This document shows positions 11,520 through 22,415 of a stretch of 64,000 nt of DNA, piece by piece. The DNA is taken from NCBI GenBank assembly GCA_020881915.1, contig JAJFPB010000010.1:992001-1056000 (forward strand). The letters run 5' to 3'. The notes under the pieces were generated by a model. It worked only from the letters and a program-made list of their open reading frames with translations, was not told where the DNA came from and searched no databases. The position numbers and the translations under genes are program-made. The DNA is from Paramyrothecium sp. XJ0827. Its lineage: Eukaryota > Ascomycota > Sordariomycetes > Hypocreales > Stachybotryaceae. The first letter of the stretch is position 1, and every line of letters begins with the position of its first letter.

Positions 11520-13703
11520 ATGTTGAGCTCATCCTGGTTCACAGGGCTTATTGCCTCTTCACTTCTCTGCCAACAAGCTGTCGGCCATCTTACAGCGTGT
11601 CCTACGAAAGAAGTTTCGTGGTCGTCACCGAGCTATGACTATAGCTACGATTACAATCACAACGACCAAAATAAAAACAACTATGTGATCTGCCCTAACT
11701 CAGACTACCAGCGTGGAGGGAAAAGCTTGCAGTTGGTTCACAAGGTCGCCTCGACAACCGCTTGCGCCACCATCTGCAGTGAAGACCCGCGATGCATCAA
11801 GGCGGTCTACGACAAGGGCAAGAAGATTTGCCATGTCAAGGACAACGCCAACGTTGCGCAGATGATCTGGGAGAAGGACGCCAACTTTGATACAATCCGA
11901 ATCGAGGATGAGGCCAAGGGCTCGTTCATCTCTCACTGCCCCTCGAAGGCGAACGAGTACCGCGCCAAGGGAAAGGAAACGTACAAGGTCTGCGGGCAGA
12001 CCGACTACGTTGGCGCGAGCGCTCGCATGTTCAAGGGATGCACCAGCGTCCAAGCATGTGCCGACATCTGCTCCACCACCAAAGGCTGCAAGAAGGCTGT
12101 CTTTGATCACCAAAACAACGTGTGCCACGTCAAGGCCGAAGAGCCGAAGGCGTCACTCTTCTGGGTCGCAAACCAACAGTTTAGCACCATCGAGTTGGCC
12201 TCGGCAACAAGCCTCGACACTGCAACCAAGGGCCGCTGGTCTGACATCCACGGCCTCCCACTCATTCCCGTGGCCGCTTATGTCGCTCCCGAGTTCCCTC
12301 GCGCTTCGCGACTGCTCTTCTTCTCCTCGTGGGGCAGGGATGCTTTCGGTGGTGCTTCCGGACGCACCCAGTTTGCGGGCCTGGACCTCAACACCGGCAA
12401 GGTCTTTGCCCGTGAGGTAGCCGATACACACCATGACATGTTCTGCCCTGGTATCAGCCAGCTCGAAGACGGTCGCATCATCATCACTGGAGGCTCTGAC
12501 GCTGAAGCCGTCACGTTCTACGACCCCGTCACGAATAGCTTCAAGCGCGGACCGGATATGAAGATGCCTCGTGGATACCAGACCTCTGCCACGTTGTCCA
12601 ACGGCAAGGTCTTCACCATCGGCGGTGCTTATTCTGGTCCTCGCCAGGGCAAGAATGGCGAGATCTTCGATCCCAAGAGCAACAAGTGGACTGCGCTGCC
12701 CGGCGCTGACGTGACACCCATGCTCACGACGGATCATGAGGGCATCTGGCGTGAAGACAACCACGCATGGCTCTTTGGTTGGAAGGACGGCAGCGTCTTC
12801 CAGGCAGGACCCAGCACCAAGCAGCACTGGTACAACACCAAGAACACAGGCTCGGTTGTTGAGGCTGGAACCCGAGACAGCGTGAATGCCATGTGCGGTA
12901 TCTTCGCCATGTATGATGCTGTTGCCGGTAAGATCCTATCTGCTGGTGGTGCGCCCGACTACACAAACAGCGATGCGAATAACCATGCTCACATCACCAC
13001 AATCGGCGACCCTTACAAGCCCTCAAAGGTGGAACGTGTTGGCGACATGGCATTCCCTCGTGGCTTCTCCAACGCTGTCGTGCTTCCCGACGGAACCGTG
13101 CTTGTCACCGGAGGACAGCGGAGGGCCATGGTGTTCACCAACACAGACGGCATTCTGGTCCCCGAACTGTTCAACCCTGAAACGAAGAAGTGGACCCAGC
13201 TTGCTCCTCACCGCGTTCCTCGCAACTACCACTCAGTGTCCATCCTTCTCCCGGATGCCACCGTTCTCATCGGAGGTGGCGGTCTTTGCTATGTCGCAAA
13301 GATTGGCGGCTCGACAGAGAAGTGCGACAAGACGGCTGACCACGCTGATGCCGAGATTTTCGACCCACCTTACCTGTTCAATGCCGATGGTTCTCGTGCC
13401 AGGCGACCTGTCGTCTCCGAACTGACCCAGAAGCCTGTCAAGGCGGGCAGTGAGCTCAAGTTCCGCGTTGGCGACATTTCAGGCAATGCCAAGCTGTCTC
13501 TTGTGCGCATGGGATCTGTCACCCATTCCGTCAATAGCGACCAGCGTCGTATCCCGCTGACCGACTTCAAGAAGAACGGAGAGACCTACACTGTCCGACT
13601 TCCCAAGGACAATGGTGTTCTGCTGCCGGGCTTCTACTATCTCTTTGCCATGTCGCCGCAGGGAACTCCGAGCATTGCTCAAACTGTCCATGTGAAGTTG
13701 TAA
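11520..13703 (+). CDS. Secreted copper radical oxidase (AA5_2) with PAN/Apple domains
   Basis: An intronless 727-residue protein. I chose the ATG at 11520 because it opens directly into a signal peptide (MLSSSWFTGLIASSLL..). Order: two Cys-rich PAN/Apple modules at about 60-150 and 155-235 (repeated ACATICSEDPRC and ACADICSTTKGC patterns), then a seven-blade galactose-oxidase propeller, then a C-terminal DUF1929 domain. The copper and cofactor residues of galactose oxidase are present: Cys309 (HDMFCPG) and Tyr353 (RGYQT), which would form the thioether-linked radical; Tyr570 and His571 (RNYHS); and His669 (THSVN). The residue equivalent to the stacking Trp290 of galactose oxidase is Tyr371 (GGAYSGP). 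AA5_2 enzymes oxidise primary alcohols to aldehydes with release of H2O2. PAN plus the Trp-to-Tyr change is known for fungal aryl-alcohol-type members, so galactose need not be the substrate (inference). Confidence 0.92.
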   Translation: MLSSSWFTGLIASSLLCQQAVGHLTACPTKEVSWSSPSYDYSYDYNHNDQNKNNYVICPNSDYQRGGKSLQLVHKVASTTACATICSEDPRCIKAVYDKGKKICHVKDNANVAQMIWEKDANFDTIRIEDEAKGSFISHCPSKANEYRAKGKETYKVCGQTDYVGASARMFKGCTSVQACADICSTTKGCKKAVFDHQNNVCHVKAEEPKASLFWVANQQFSTIELASATSLDTATKGRWSDIHGLPLIPVAAYVAPEFPRASRLLFFSSWGRDAFGGASGRTQFAGLDLNTGKVFAREVADTHHDMFCPGISQLEDGRIIITGGSDAEAVTFYDPVTNSFKRGPDMKMPRGYQTSATLSNGKVFTIGGAYSGPRQGKNGEIFDPKSNKWTALPGADVTPMLTTDHEGIWREDNHAWLFGWKDGSVFQAGPSTKQHWYNTKNTGSVVEAGTRDSVNAMCGIFAMYDAVAGKILSAGGAPDYTNSDANNHAHITTIGDPYKPSKVERVGDMAFPRGFSNAVVLPDGTVLVTGGQRRAMVFTNTDGILVPELFNPETKKWTQLAPHRVPRNYHSVSILLPDATVLIGGGGLCYVAKIGGSTEKCDKTADHADAEIFDPPYLFNADGSRARRPVVSELTQKPVKAGSELKFRVGDISGNAKLSLVRMGSVTHSVNSDQRRIPLTDFKKNGETYTVRLPKDNGVLLPGFYYLFAMSPQGTPSIAQTVHVKL

Positions 13704-14625
13704 AGGAGTGAAAACGAAGTAGAATGACGATGTCTTAAGAAGCCGACTTAATGTTTAATATTTAGTATCTTAGATTCAAAACTCAATTATTTACATTCAA
13801 ATGCCTTGAAGTAGTTCTCCTCGAAATCTCATCAGCTCGTGCCAGAAGCGAAGTCAACGGGTATTCACGATCCAATTCCCGGCTCTTGTGGATCGTACCG
13901 CACCAACTTTTCAATTCATTAGCCTATTCTTCTCGCCTGACACGTACACTATTGGTCTCAGCAAATAGAAAAATGACTTATAATCGTGTTAGCTGTGGGA
14001 TCCCTACCACTCTGTTCTTACTACGTCACGCCATGATCCTGCAGCATGTGCAAATGATTTTCGCTGAATAGCCGAACAAACCGAGAGATCCTCTCCCCAA
14101 GAATGCTTATGAAGATCGCATGTATCGCTACAAAGAATTTCTCTGAAATGCAATGGAGCTATTGATGTGCCTTGAAAATGAAACCATGGATAAATAAATC
14201 TTGATAACTCCCCATTTTCGTGACTGTCATGCAAGCTCAAGGCCTAGAACCATGCATCTTCGTCTATAGCGTCATGTTTATTTTCTTTTGTCGGCTCTTT
14301 GTTACCGCACTTTCGTTCGTTCGTGGTAACGAATCGGCCTCGCCGGCTTTCAGCCGCCACCTTGTTTGTCCGATGCAACCCGGAGATAGTTTTAACTGGC
14401 TTCTTGCCACTAGGTCCTGCACGAGGTGAGATTCTGAGACATCTGTGGATCCTTCAGTAAGCAACCACCCCTCGCCGACCGCTCCGAGTGGTCTTGGCAA
14501 GCAAGGTTCTAGCTATAAAGTCGGCTATTCGACGACTACGGGACTGCTAATGATGGAGAGCAAGTGAGATTCATCAAAGCAGATACAGAGCACATACTAT
14601 TTGGACTCGGGTCTTAATACACGAG
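13704..14625. other. Intergenic, no gene seen
   Basis: This is 922 nt holding the 3' flank of the oxidase gene (AT-rich from 13740 to 13800) and the promoter of the spherulin-like gene. No supported open frame. Confidence 0.6.
14514..14520 (+). promoter_or_regulatory. TATA-box-like motif upstream of spherulin-4-like gene
   Basis: TATAAAG lies about 106 nt before the ATG at 14626, a usual distance for a fungal core promoter. The motif is directly visible; its function is inferred. Confidence 0.4.
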
Positions 14626-15453
14626 ATGCGTTCTTTTCTCCTAGCTACAAGCACTTTGCTTGGATCCGTGAGCGCATCAGGGATTCTGTTGCCGCTTTAC
14701 GTTTATCCGTCAGCAGTATGGAACGACAATGCAGCAAACTGGCAGACTGTCATTTCTGCCGCTTCAAGCTATCCGCAGAACTCGTGGCTTGCCATCGTCA
14801 ACCCTGATAGTGGTCCTGGCGGAAGTGGCCAACCCGGCAACAACGACATTAACTACATCTCCGGAGTGTCCCAGCTGAACGCTCTCGCGAATGTCAGAAC
14901 TGTGGGCTATGTCAGGACGGACTACAGCACATCTCCAATGACCCAGCTGAAGAACAACATCACCAACTGGCGAAACTGGGCTACCTATCAAGGTGCTGAC
15001 CTTGCTATTGACGGTCTCTTCTTTGATGAAAGTTCCGACAATTACGCCTATCTCAGCGAAGCTGTCACTTTTGCCAGACAAACATTTCCAAATCCCGTCA
15101 CCATCATTTGCAACTTTGGGGTCGTGGCAGCGGACACTTACTACGACCTTTGTGATATTGTGGTTGCTTTCGAGAGCTGCCTCAACTGCCCAGAAGCGCC
15201 GCCATATCTCAGCCAGGCGACTCTGAACGCAAATTTCCCTGTCGCACGCAGACCAAAGGGCGCTGTAATTGTCAATAGATTTACAGGCACTGCAAGTAAT
15301 GGCAGCCCTGCCAACGTTGCCCTCTTGGACAGCTACATCAACACCATCGTCAGCAACAGCATTGGCTGGTTCTACTTCACATCAGGTGACTACAATACCA
15401 TCACCACTGCACCTGCAACCGTGCAGCAATTGGCTCAGAGCTTGGCGACTTGA
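14626..15453 (+). CDS. Secreted spherulin-4-like protein (possible GH135-type fold)
   Basis: A single-exon, 275-residue protein starting at the ATG at 14626 with a signal peptide ending near SVSASG. The family marks are GILLPLYVYPS at the N-terminus, LAIVNPDSGPG, VGYVRTDY near residue 105 and GLFFDES near residue 140. This is the spherulation-specific family 4 pattern. In characterised clade members (Sph3, GH135) a related barrel hydrolyses galactosaminogalactan, and an acidic residue in the FFDE strand is catalytic; whether this protein has that activity is unknown. A Cys pair sits in ESCLNCPEAPP. It is flanked by the oxidase and a dehydrogenase, with no evident pathway link. Confidence 0.85.
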   Translation: MRSFLLATSTLLGSVSASGILLPLYVYPSAVWNDNAANWQTVISAASSYPQNSWLAIVNPDSGPGGSGQPGNNDINYISGVSQLNALANVRTVGYVRTDYSTSPMTQLKNNITNWRNWATYQGADLAIDGLFFDESSDNYAYLSEAVTFARQTFPNPVTIICNFGVVAADTYYDLCDIVVAFESCLNCPEAPPYLSQATLNANFPVARRPKGAVIVNRFTGTASNGSPANVALLDSYINTIVSNSIGWFYFTSGDYNTITTAPATVQQLAQSLAT

Positions 15454-15998
15454 TGGTGAAGGACGGTTCAATTGGCGATCAGCATGTTCAAGATGAGAGG
15501 ATTTGCAGGTTCTCAATGCTATCCAAGGCTATTTCAATCCCTGGATTTCTATTTACCTGCATGAGATTGTAGCCGAGGAACTTTGAAAGTCGTTTTCCTT
15601 TTAATGGACTTGTTAGGTCATCTTATGAGGCTGTTCATTTGTGATGGGACTGTATCACCTAGCCCCCAAGTGAAGACATGGCGGGCTGTCTGCGATGATG
15701 CACAGATTATTCAAGTGTCTCGTGCCAAGGAAGAGGCTCCGCTCAGTCGCTGACGAATGAACCCGGGAATGTCAAATTCGCGCTTTGTTCTGTCAAGTAA
15801 TGATGTCGTCGAGTCGTGCAAACGGGAGCGCCCACTTGCTCGTCCCCACCAGTCTCATTGGATCAAATGCATCGATGACATCAACCATAGGACATAATCA
15901 CTCTTTCCGACAACCTATTTATTCCCTTACAGCTCTTTTCTGCTATCACATCCGCACGTTGACCAAATTTTAGGAACTAAAAACATTAGAATTTCAAG
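15454..15998. other. Intergenic, no gene seen
   Basis: This is 545 nt between two plus-strand genes. It contains a weak TATTTA element near 15918, and nothing else is recognised. Confidence 0.5.
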
Positions 15999-17058
15999 AT
16001 GCAATCAGTTCTGCATAGTGTCATTGGACCTCAGGAAGTCCACCCCGAGAATCTTGATGGACGAGTTGCCATCGTGACCGGAGGTGCCCTCGGTATTGGC
16101 TACGAAGTGAGCCGCGGCCTTGTCCACGGCGGCTGCAAAGTAATCATGGTCAACCGAAAAGAAGAGCAGGGCAATGATGCGATTAGCAAAATCAAGGAAG
16201 AGACTCCATCTGCGCAGATCGAATGGAAGGAATGTGATTTGGGAAACCTGTCTCAAGTCCGCAGCGTCTTTTCTGAGCTTCGAGAGTCCCTTGACCGTCT
16301 CGATTACCTCGTTCTCTCCGCTGGCATCAACACAAACCAGTATGGGGAAGACCATGACGGCATCGATCGGCACTTTGGCGTCAACTACCTCGGCCAGTAC
16401 TATGCGTCCAACCAGCTTTGGCCTCTGATTAAGAAAACGAGCAATCTTCCCAGTGCGCCGAAACCAAGAATCGTTGTTGAGTCTAGCGAGATGCACAGAG
16501 CAGCACCCCCAGATGTCAAGTTCGAGAGTCTCGAGGAGATCAACAACCCTGAGATGGATCCGACCAGACTCTACGGTCGATCAAAACTGGCTTTGCTCCT
16601 CTTTACTCGATTCGGTCTGTATGAGCAAGTCATTCGACCAAAGAGGCAAGGCATCTATGCTTTGGCTGTGCACCCTGGCGCAGTAAGTGTCACACTTAAT
16701 TATTGATGGCTGGATCAATATGCTAACGGATGCCCATTAGGTCAATACCGATATGCAAGAGCAATGGAAGGATGCATACCCCGGCATCACTGGCAAGTTG
16801 CTCGCGTGGTCAATGCAGGCGGTCGGTAGGGATGTCGAGCAAGGCTCATACAGTGCACTTTGGGCATTGACAGCAGACGAGATTGAGAAGAACGACATGA
16901 ACGGGGGCTATTTTACGGACCCCGCAAAGCCTGACGAGGGCAGTTCGCAGGCACAGGATGCTCATCTTGGCTTATCTCTTTGGCGGTTGAGCGAAAAGAT
17001 CATCAAGCAGAAATTGGGTGACGATGCTTTGGTCGATTGGTACGAGGGTCTGGATTGA
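15999..17058 (+). CDS. Short-chain dehydrogenase/reductase, retinol-dehydrogenase-like
   Basis: Exons are 15999..16682 and 16741..17058 (333 residues). The 58 nt intron runs from GTAAGT to CATTAG with a GCTAAC branch site and falls after HPGA in phase 0. The N-terminal NAD(P)-binding motif is TGGALGIG at about residues 27-34. The NAG position reads LSAG, and the active-site Tyr/Lys are in YGRSK at about 188-192, followed by the HPGAVNTDM loop that closes over substrate. Length and the extended C-terminus fit the WW-domain oxidoreductase/retinol dehydrogenase-like SDR group of fungi. It should reduce or oxidise a carbonyl/alcohol with a nicotinamide cofactor in the cytosol; the substrate is unknown. 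No signal peptide. Confidence 0.9.
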
Positions 17059-18138
17059 GTGTAGACGCCGAACTAGAAGTCACTGAGTAGGCAGTCAACA
17101 TCAGACCGTAAATAGATATTGCATTGGTCACAATTTTAGAGGCAAATGTGACGAAAGATGAGCGATGAAAGATGTCTGCTTAGGGTATCTGTCATCCAAC
17201 TTTATTTCCGCCTTTTGGCGCTGTCTTCATTGAACGCAATGTGGAAATCCTGTAGATTGTCTAAGCCTGGTGATTTAGTGGTGACTAGACTCGACGTGAG
17301 CAAGAAGAAAAGATAGTATTGTGTTGTAAAAATAAGTTTATTGTGATGGTAGTCCACTGCCAGATACCCGAGACATACTAGGGTGCGAGCGCCTCACTAA
17401 TTCCGGTTCAGCACACATGGCTACCGCTGTCTACTTTAACCGGAGGGCTGACCGCAGGCCTGTTGTCTCATGAAACACGCAAGAGTAGCTGATTGGCCTC
17501 GCTGAAATGGTGTTCCCAGGCCACTTTGGCACGGAGTGCTTTACGAACCATGGGCTTGTACGAGCTGGGTATTGTCTAGGAGAATAACCCTCAGGCAAAG
17601 CAATAGTATTCCCATGCATACCCATCCTCACAACGTTCCCGCATACACTCTAGTCTCGATTCGTCGCACATGGCACAGAATACGAAGCCAGCCGTCCGTG
17701 TGGCGGCCAGCTGAACCTGCAGTCGGCAGCCCTAGCCATCGAGGCATGCTGCCATGCGCCTGTCTTAGCCCTTGACTTGCACGCGACTCCCAGCAGTTGA
17801 CATGGGTAGAGCCCCTTTACCGATGGCTTGTGGGGCATAGAATTCGCCGTCGATACATGCACAAGGTTGGCATTCCTGTGAGCGATTCTGCCACCGAGCC
17901 CGCCTTGGCTCCCCTGGCCGGCACGCATAATCACGAATAGCCAAGTCTGCATCGTTAATGGAATAAGACACATGAACATGCACGTCTGACAAAAGTTACT
18001 GTAGCAGAGTATCCCGCAAAGGTCAATGCGCGGGCATGTAGAGGCGCTCTGCATCAATATAAAAAGCCGCGCGCCGGCACTGAGACTCTCCGAGACTCAG
18101 ACTCTACAGGCATTTCTTTTCGCTTCGAGTTATACAAA
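17059..18138. other. Intergenic, no gene seen
   Basis: This is 1080 nt. A 135-codon minus-strand open frame (17650-18057) has no recognisable features and lies in the promoter of the next gene. A clear TATA element is listed separately. Confidence 0.55.
18058..18065 (+). promoter_or_regulatory. TATA box of small secreted protein gene
   Basis: TATAAAAA lies 74 nt upstream of the ATG at 18139. It is an unusually good TATA match in this window. Confidence 0.55.
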
Positions 18139-18936
18139 ATGAGGACCTCAATTCTATCCGGTTTAGTTTTCGGGCTTGGTCTCCTTTCTGGGGCCAGCTC
18201 CAGCAAAGTTGCTCGGGACGCCAATCAAGACATCAATTCTCACGAGCAGAGAGCTGCCTGTCACCGCGACAATGTCCTCCGCGCTCTGCAAAAGCCCGAC
18301 CGTGCTATCGAGGCGACCTTCTTCTGCCAAACATACATCAATGTCCCCACTTCGACTGGCACAATCACCTACACGCCCATTCTGTATGCGCTCGGTCTCG
18401 GACACGCTTCTTCCTTGCCTGACTGATGAAAACTCTAGCGCCGGGCTCAAGACTGTTCACGCTACACAAACCACCATCTACACCAATACTGCAGTCAAGA
18501 CGAACACCTATACCGTCACAGTTGACGTGACTCGGACTCAGACAGTGACTCAGACAGTGACGTCGCCGCGCCCTCTAATCAAGCGAACCACAGTCCCCGT
18601 TCCAGACTGGCTAACCCAATATCCTCCTCGGAGAATCTCGAGCGCTTGCACCTGTTTGAACGTGCCTCCCCCATCCGTCGTCGTCACTGTGACGGGTCCC
18701 CCTCTTGTCAGTTGGCCATAAGCTGAAGCAATGTCCCCACTAACACTTAACAGATCTTGTGGGAGACACAAACTATCTACACTACTGTTTCGAAGCCGAC
18801 CACTGTGGTAAGTCAACATTGAGCCCCACAGAGACTTTCGTCTGAACACGTTTAGACTGTCGAGACATCCGTCCCAACCTCTGTAACCGCATTCACCACC
18901 GTCACCACAACCGTGACGGCAACAGTCACTGCTTAG
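18139..18936 (+). CDS. Small secreted Thr/Val-rich cysteine-containing protein
   Basis: Four exons, 18139..18383, 18439..18706, 18754..18807 and 18856..18936, encode 215 residues. Donors are GTATGC, GTCAGT and GTAAGT; acceptors are CTCTAG, AACAG and TTTAG; frame is preserved throughout. A signal peptide (MRTSILSGLVFGLGLLSGAS) is followed by a short Cys module, CHRDNVLRAL..ATFFCQTY, and later by SSACTCL. Both are patterns frequent in fungal secreted proteins of unknown function. The rest is Thr/Val-rich low complexity (TQTVTQTVT, TTVTATVTA), typical of O-mannosylated wall or surface stretches. No GPI signal is evident. The function is unknown. The product is extracellular or wall-associated by inference. 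The second intron's GTCAGT donor is the least certain join. Confidence 0.72.
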
Positions 18937-21900
18937 GATTGTTCCAGGCTCTCAACTGGTTTTTTGTACGCGATAAACCTCAAGTCGGCGGGATTATTCC
19001 GCTACTGCAAATATTATGATCAGACTATTGTTCGCGGCGGACAGCCATCTATAAGCCATCCATCCATGGTGTCTTGCCGTTAGCGTGATCCAGGCCGTAG
19101 TACCCGGTGTGACCTCGCCAGCTTGTGAAGCATGATTTGTCTTAAGAAGTTCAAAATGGTCTCCAGGTCTTGATAGACTGCTGTTAATGTTGATCGGAGG
19201 TTCGGGAGGCCCCGTGAAGTGACGCCCAAGGGTGTTTTCCCAGATCATGACAGCAGTATTACCAAGCAATGCATTAGGAAAACCTTTCTGAAGGTCCAGG
19301 CGCCACGAGTGCTGTTTATGGTGCATAATGTACATACTCTAGCAGCCGAGAGCAATCAATGCCAGCGCGATGGACAAGTCACCTTGACAGGTGGTTTCAT
19401 GCAGAGCTAGCTACGTTCTGGGATGGATGTAAAATCTAAGTCTTTAACAAGTACAGACGACTAACGTTATATTTTGAGAGGCGTCTGGTTTGTTCAAATG
19501 GCCAGTAAAATAATTACGAGGGCGTTGGTGTTTAGGCATCAGTGGTCAGATTATCAAAGCTTTGGTGTCTCCTGCTAAGCTAATTGGCAAAATTCCTTCC
19601 GGTCCACTTAAAGAGATTGAACTGTCTGAACCTGGGCTGATAATATGATCCTGCTACGTACTGGTGAGATTGTTGATGATCGTGTTAGCGTCGGACGCAT
19701 GGTAGTTTGCTAACTTCAAATCCCAATAACCGGGGGGAAGCTCAAAGGAATCAACCGAGAAAGGGAAAAAGAAAAAGAAATACGCTTGCGAAGCAAAAGA
19801 ATAACATACAACAGCCGGTATTCGCTGGTCGTCACCGACCCAACTACTAATCTGCCCCTTACAAGTTTAATTAAGGGAGAGCGGACGGGATCCCATGTTG
19901 TCGTGTAGGTATGGTCGTATGTGATGTGAGAGCAATTTGACGAAGATTTTAACCGCGAAACAGTTCAGAGATTTCAGATAAGGACGTATGACGAGGGCAT
20001 CGCGCTGCAGTAAAATATACATTGTGTCGCAGGGCTGTTATTGAGATCAATTCCTGTGAGGAAGCTCTCTATATGTGCGGCAACTCTCAAGAAAGAGTGT
20101 CAAACTAACCACCATATATGGTGGCTGTTACGTTGACGAACCGCGAAGATGCTATTTTCAGGCAAGTTCGTCCAGGTGAAGACATCTTAGCACAGCTCAC
20201 ATTCTTCTTTTATACCCCTTGTCATTCCGTGATCTAGAAGCAACGTCTATTCTATTACATCGATTCGGCGTTTGGTACGAGGAGCTTGACGTTTCGTATT
20301 AACCTCATTTCGATTGCACACACATGGCCCAGAAGTGATACTCAAGTTTGACGGAAGGAATCTCCAAGTAAAGCAGCGGTACAGCCGCGATAGCCAGGCA
20401 CCAGGGCGGTGCATTTGTTCCGCCTCTGTCAGCTTCTTTGGTTGTGCAGACTATGGCGTGCTTGGTTCCACCGCGAAACTACCACCTTTCCCTTCCGGCA
20501 GATTAAGGAGGATCGCGGTTGCAGTCTGCAGGAACCGTGGACATCCATTGGCTGCCTTTTGTTTCAAGTGCAGAAACATGCTGCAGGCAGTGAAACTTAA
20601 AGTGAAGGTGATCGGTAGAGCTTTCCGACGGGGTCTGTCTTTATCAAAAGTGGAGGAGTCTCGAACACCAACACATGGCTGTTACAGCTGGAACAAACTA
20701 GCTAAGATTCGAGAAGGAATGCAATGTAGAGTTGGCAAAGGAAACACAGGGCTCGTCTGCTATTATGGTAATATCTGCCTTTTGCTGGAGATCGAGATAT
20801 GGAGGAGTGGAGAAGAATACACAAACGCAGCAGTTGAGGTCAAGAGTGTTATGGAGACTGGGACTTGACGAGTGAGCACGCCGCATACTAACGGGCTGCC
20901 ATTGGTCTCATCTGCCGCATTGCCCAGGATGGGCCGTACAGCCTAGACGAACATTAACTTTGATCTGCGGTTCCGTCTGTGGGGGTGGGCATTTGTGCTA
21001 GACTCTTCGGGAACATGTCCGAAACAGGTGCCTGGATCCCTGACCTTGGCGCTCTGGGCAGTGAGATGTCACGCCAACGAAGCGGGCGCGGGGAATGTCT
21101 GGGGAAGGCTAAGCCGGATTCTGCTGGACATCGTCGAGGCTAGATAACAGAACACGACAACGGCAGTCCGTTGTTCTTAATCACGCAGTGCCGATCGAGG
21201 CCATCAGGGTTGGCCGAGGTTCAAGACGAACGGACCATCCTCGCGAGTTGATGTCTTTAGGACCGAAGCTAGAGAGACGGCGCAGTTTGCGACAGACTTT
21301 CTGCAACTCCTGCAGGAGAAGGATTGTCTGACCTGTCACTTGACACCCAAGTCGGGCAAGAAGTTAAAGAATAAGGGGCTCTGTGTCCCCGGCAGGTTTC
21401 TCGGGCTATTCTCCCATTCGCTGGCATTATTGGAGGGTCACCACAATATCGAATGCTGCAAGGCTATGCAAAAATCTCTGTCCCTGAATCCAAAAGCAGT
21501 AGCAAAATCGTACATCCGGGATACCACGGTGGGATCGAGATTGCATGTAGCCGGCAGTCCCCCTATCCACTGCCGTCTTATAGGACCGTACTAGACCAAT
21601 GAAGTCGTCTGCTATGGTCAGGTGCTTTTTGACCCCAGCTACTGGATCCTCAGCCCAGCTTTGAAACCGACCTTGGATAAGTTGCAGCGCAGGAGAGGGA
21701 AAAGACCTTCCCTTAACGCGCAAGATCGCGGGCGTTCTGCAGCCTCCCACACGTCATTCGACGCACGCGAATAACCTTGCTGCCGAATTTGGTTGACAAG
21801 TCCCGGCCAAGATTCCCACCTTCCTAATCTCAGGGTCCCGCAAGGGGTGCCTCACGTTCTGCATGGTTGAGCGTAGCGCCATCTCAATGGCCGAGATAAG

Positions 21901-22415
21901 AAAAATGTCCGGGTCCATGCAACCCAATGAGGAAACCGGAACGGCGCTTGAGTTGCGGGCACCGTTCGCGATCGGGGCTGAATTGTCAGCGATCCTCTTC
22001 CCGTTGACCTCAACAATTACGGCGGCAGACCCCACAAGGACAAGACGGAGCGTGAAGCCGTCTCTCTTCACGATAGTTGCTGCCAGCCGCTGTTGGGGAA
22101 TACTGCCGGCAGAATGGCCGGGACCCTAGTCGCAACGGGCTCAATCGCCGACGTGCATAAACTTGAATGAAATGACCGACGTTACCCGTCTACACACACA
22201 AGACGGCCGATTGTCCGCAAGTGGAAGTTAGAAGCCTCCCGCGATATCTGGGGTAGAACAACTGAGGACTCTATCTTCAAGTTCTCGAAGTATAATAAGG
22301 TCTCTGTGTATCGATCCAAGATGATTTCGAACAACTCAAGCCAGCTCAGGTCAAAGCAGAGAGTCTCTTGTGCCAGTCAACCATCGCAAAACCCTCAACC
22401 TTCCAAAAGCCCATC
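18937..22415. other. 3.5 kb gene-poor stretch
   Basis: This is the longest stretch without a supported gene. About 19440-20320 is AT-rich. A 184-codon plus-strand frame (20314-20868) and a 105-codon minus-strand frame (21754-22071) are open but lack motifs, plausible splice partners or a signal peptide. No terminal repeats, target-site duplications or transposase remnants were recognised by eye. The last 200 nt form the cutinase promoter. Confidence 0.5.
22291..22298 (+). promoter_or_regulatory. TATA-like element of cutinase gene
   Basis: TATAATAA lies about 118 nt upstream of the cutinase ATG at 22416. Confidence 0.4.

Noticed and set aside
12153..12827. 224-codon minus-strand frame inside the PAN copper oxidase gene
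   Set aside because: Shadow of the sense gene; no independent features.
17650..18057. 135-codon minus-strand frame
   Set aside because: It lies in the promoter of the secreted Thr/Val-rich gene, ends at its TATA box and shows no protein features.
20314..20868. 184-codon plus-strand open frame
   Set aside because: No motif, signal peptide or plausible partner exon. Amino-acid use looks random.
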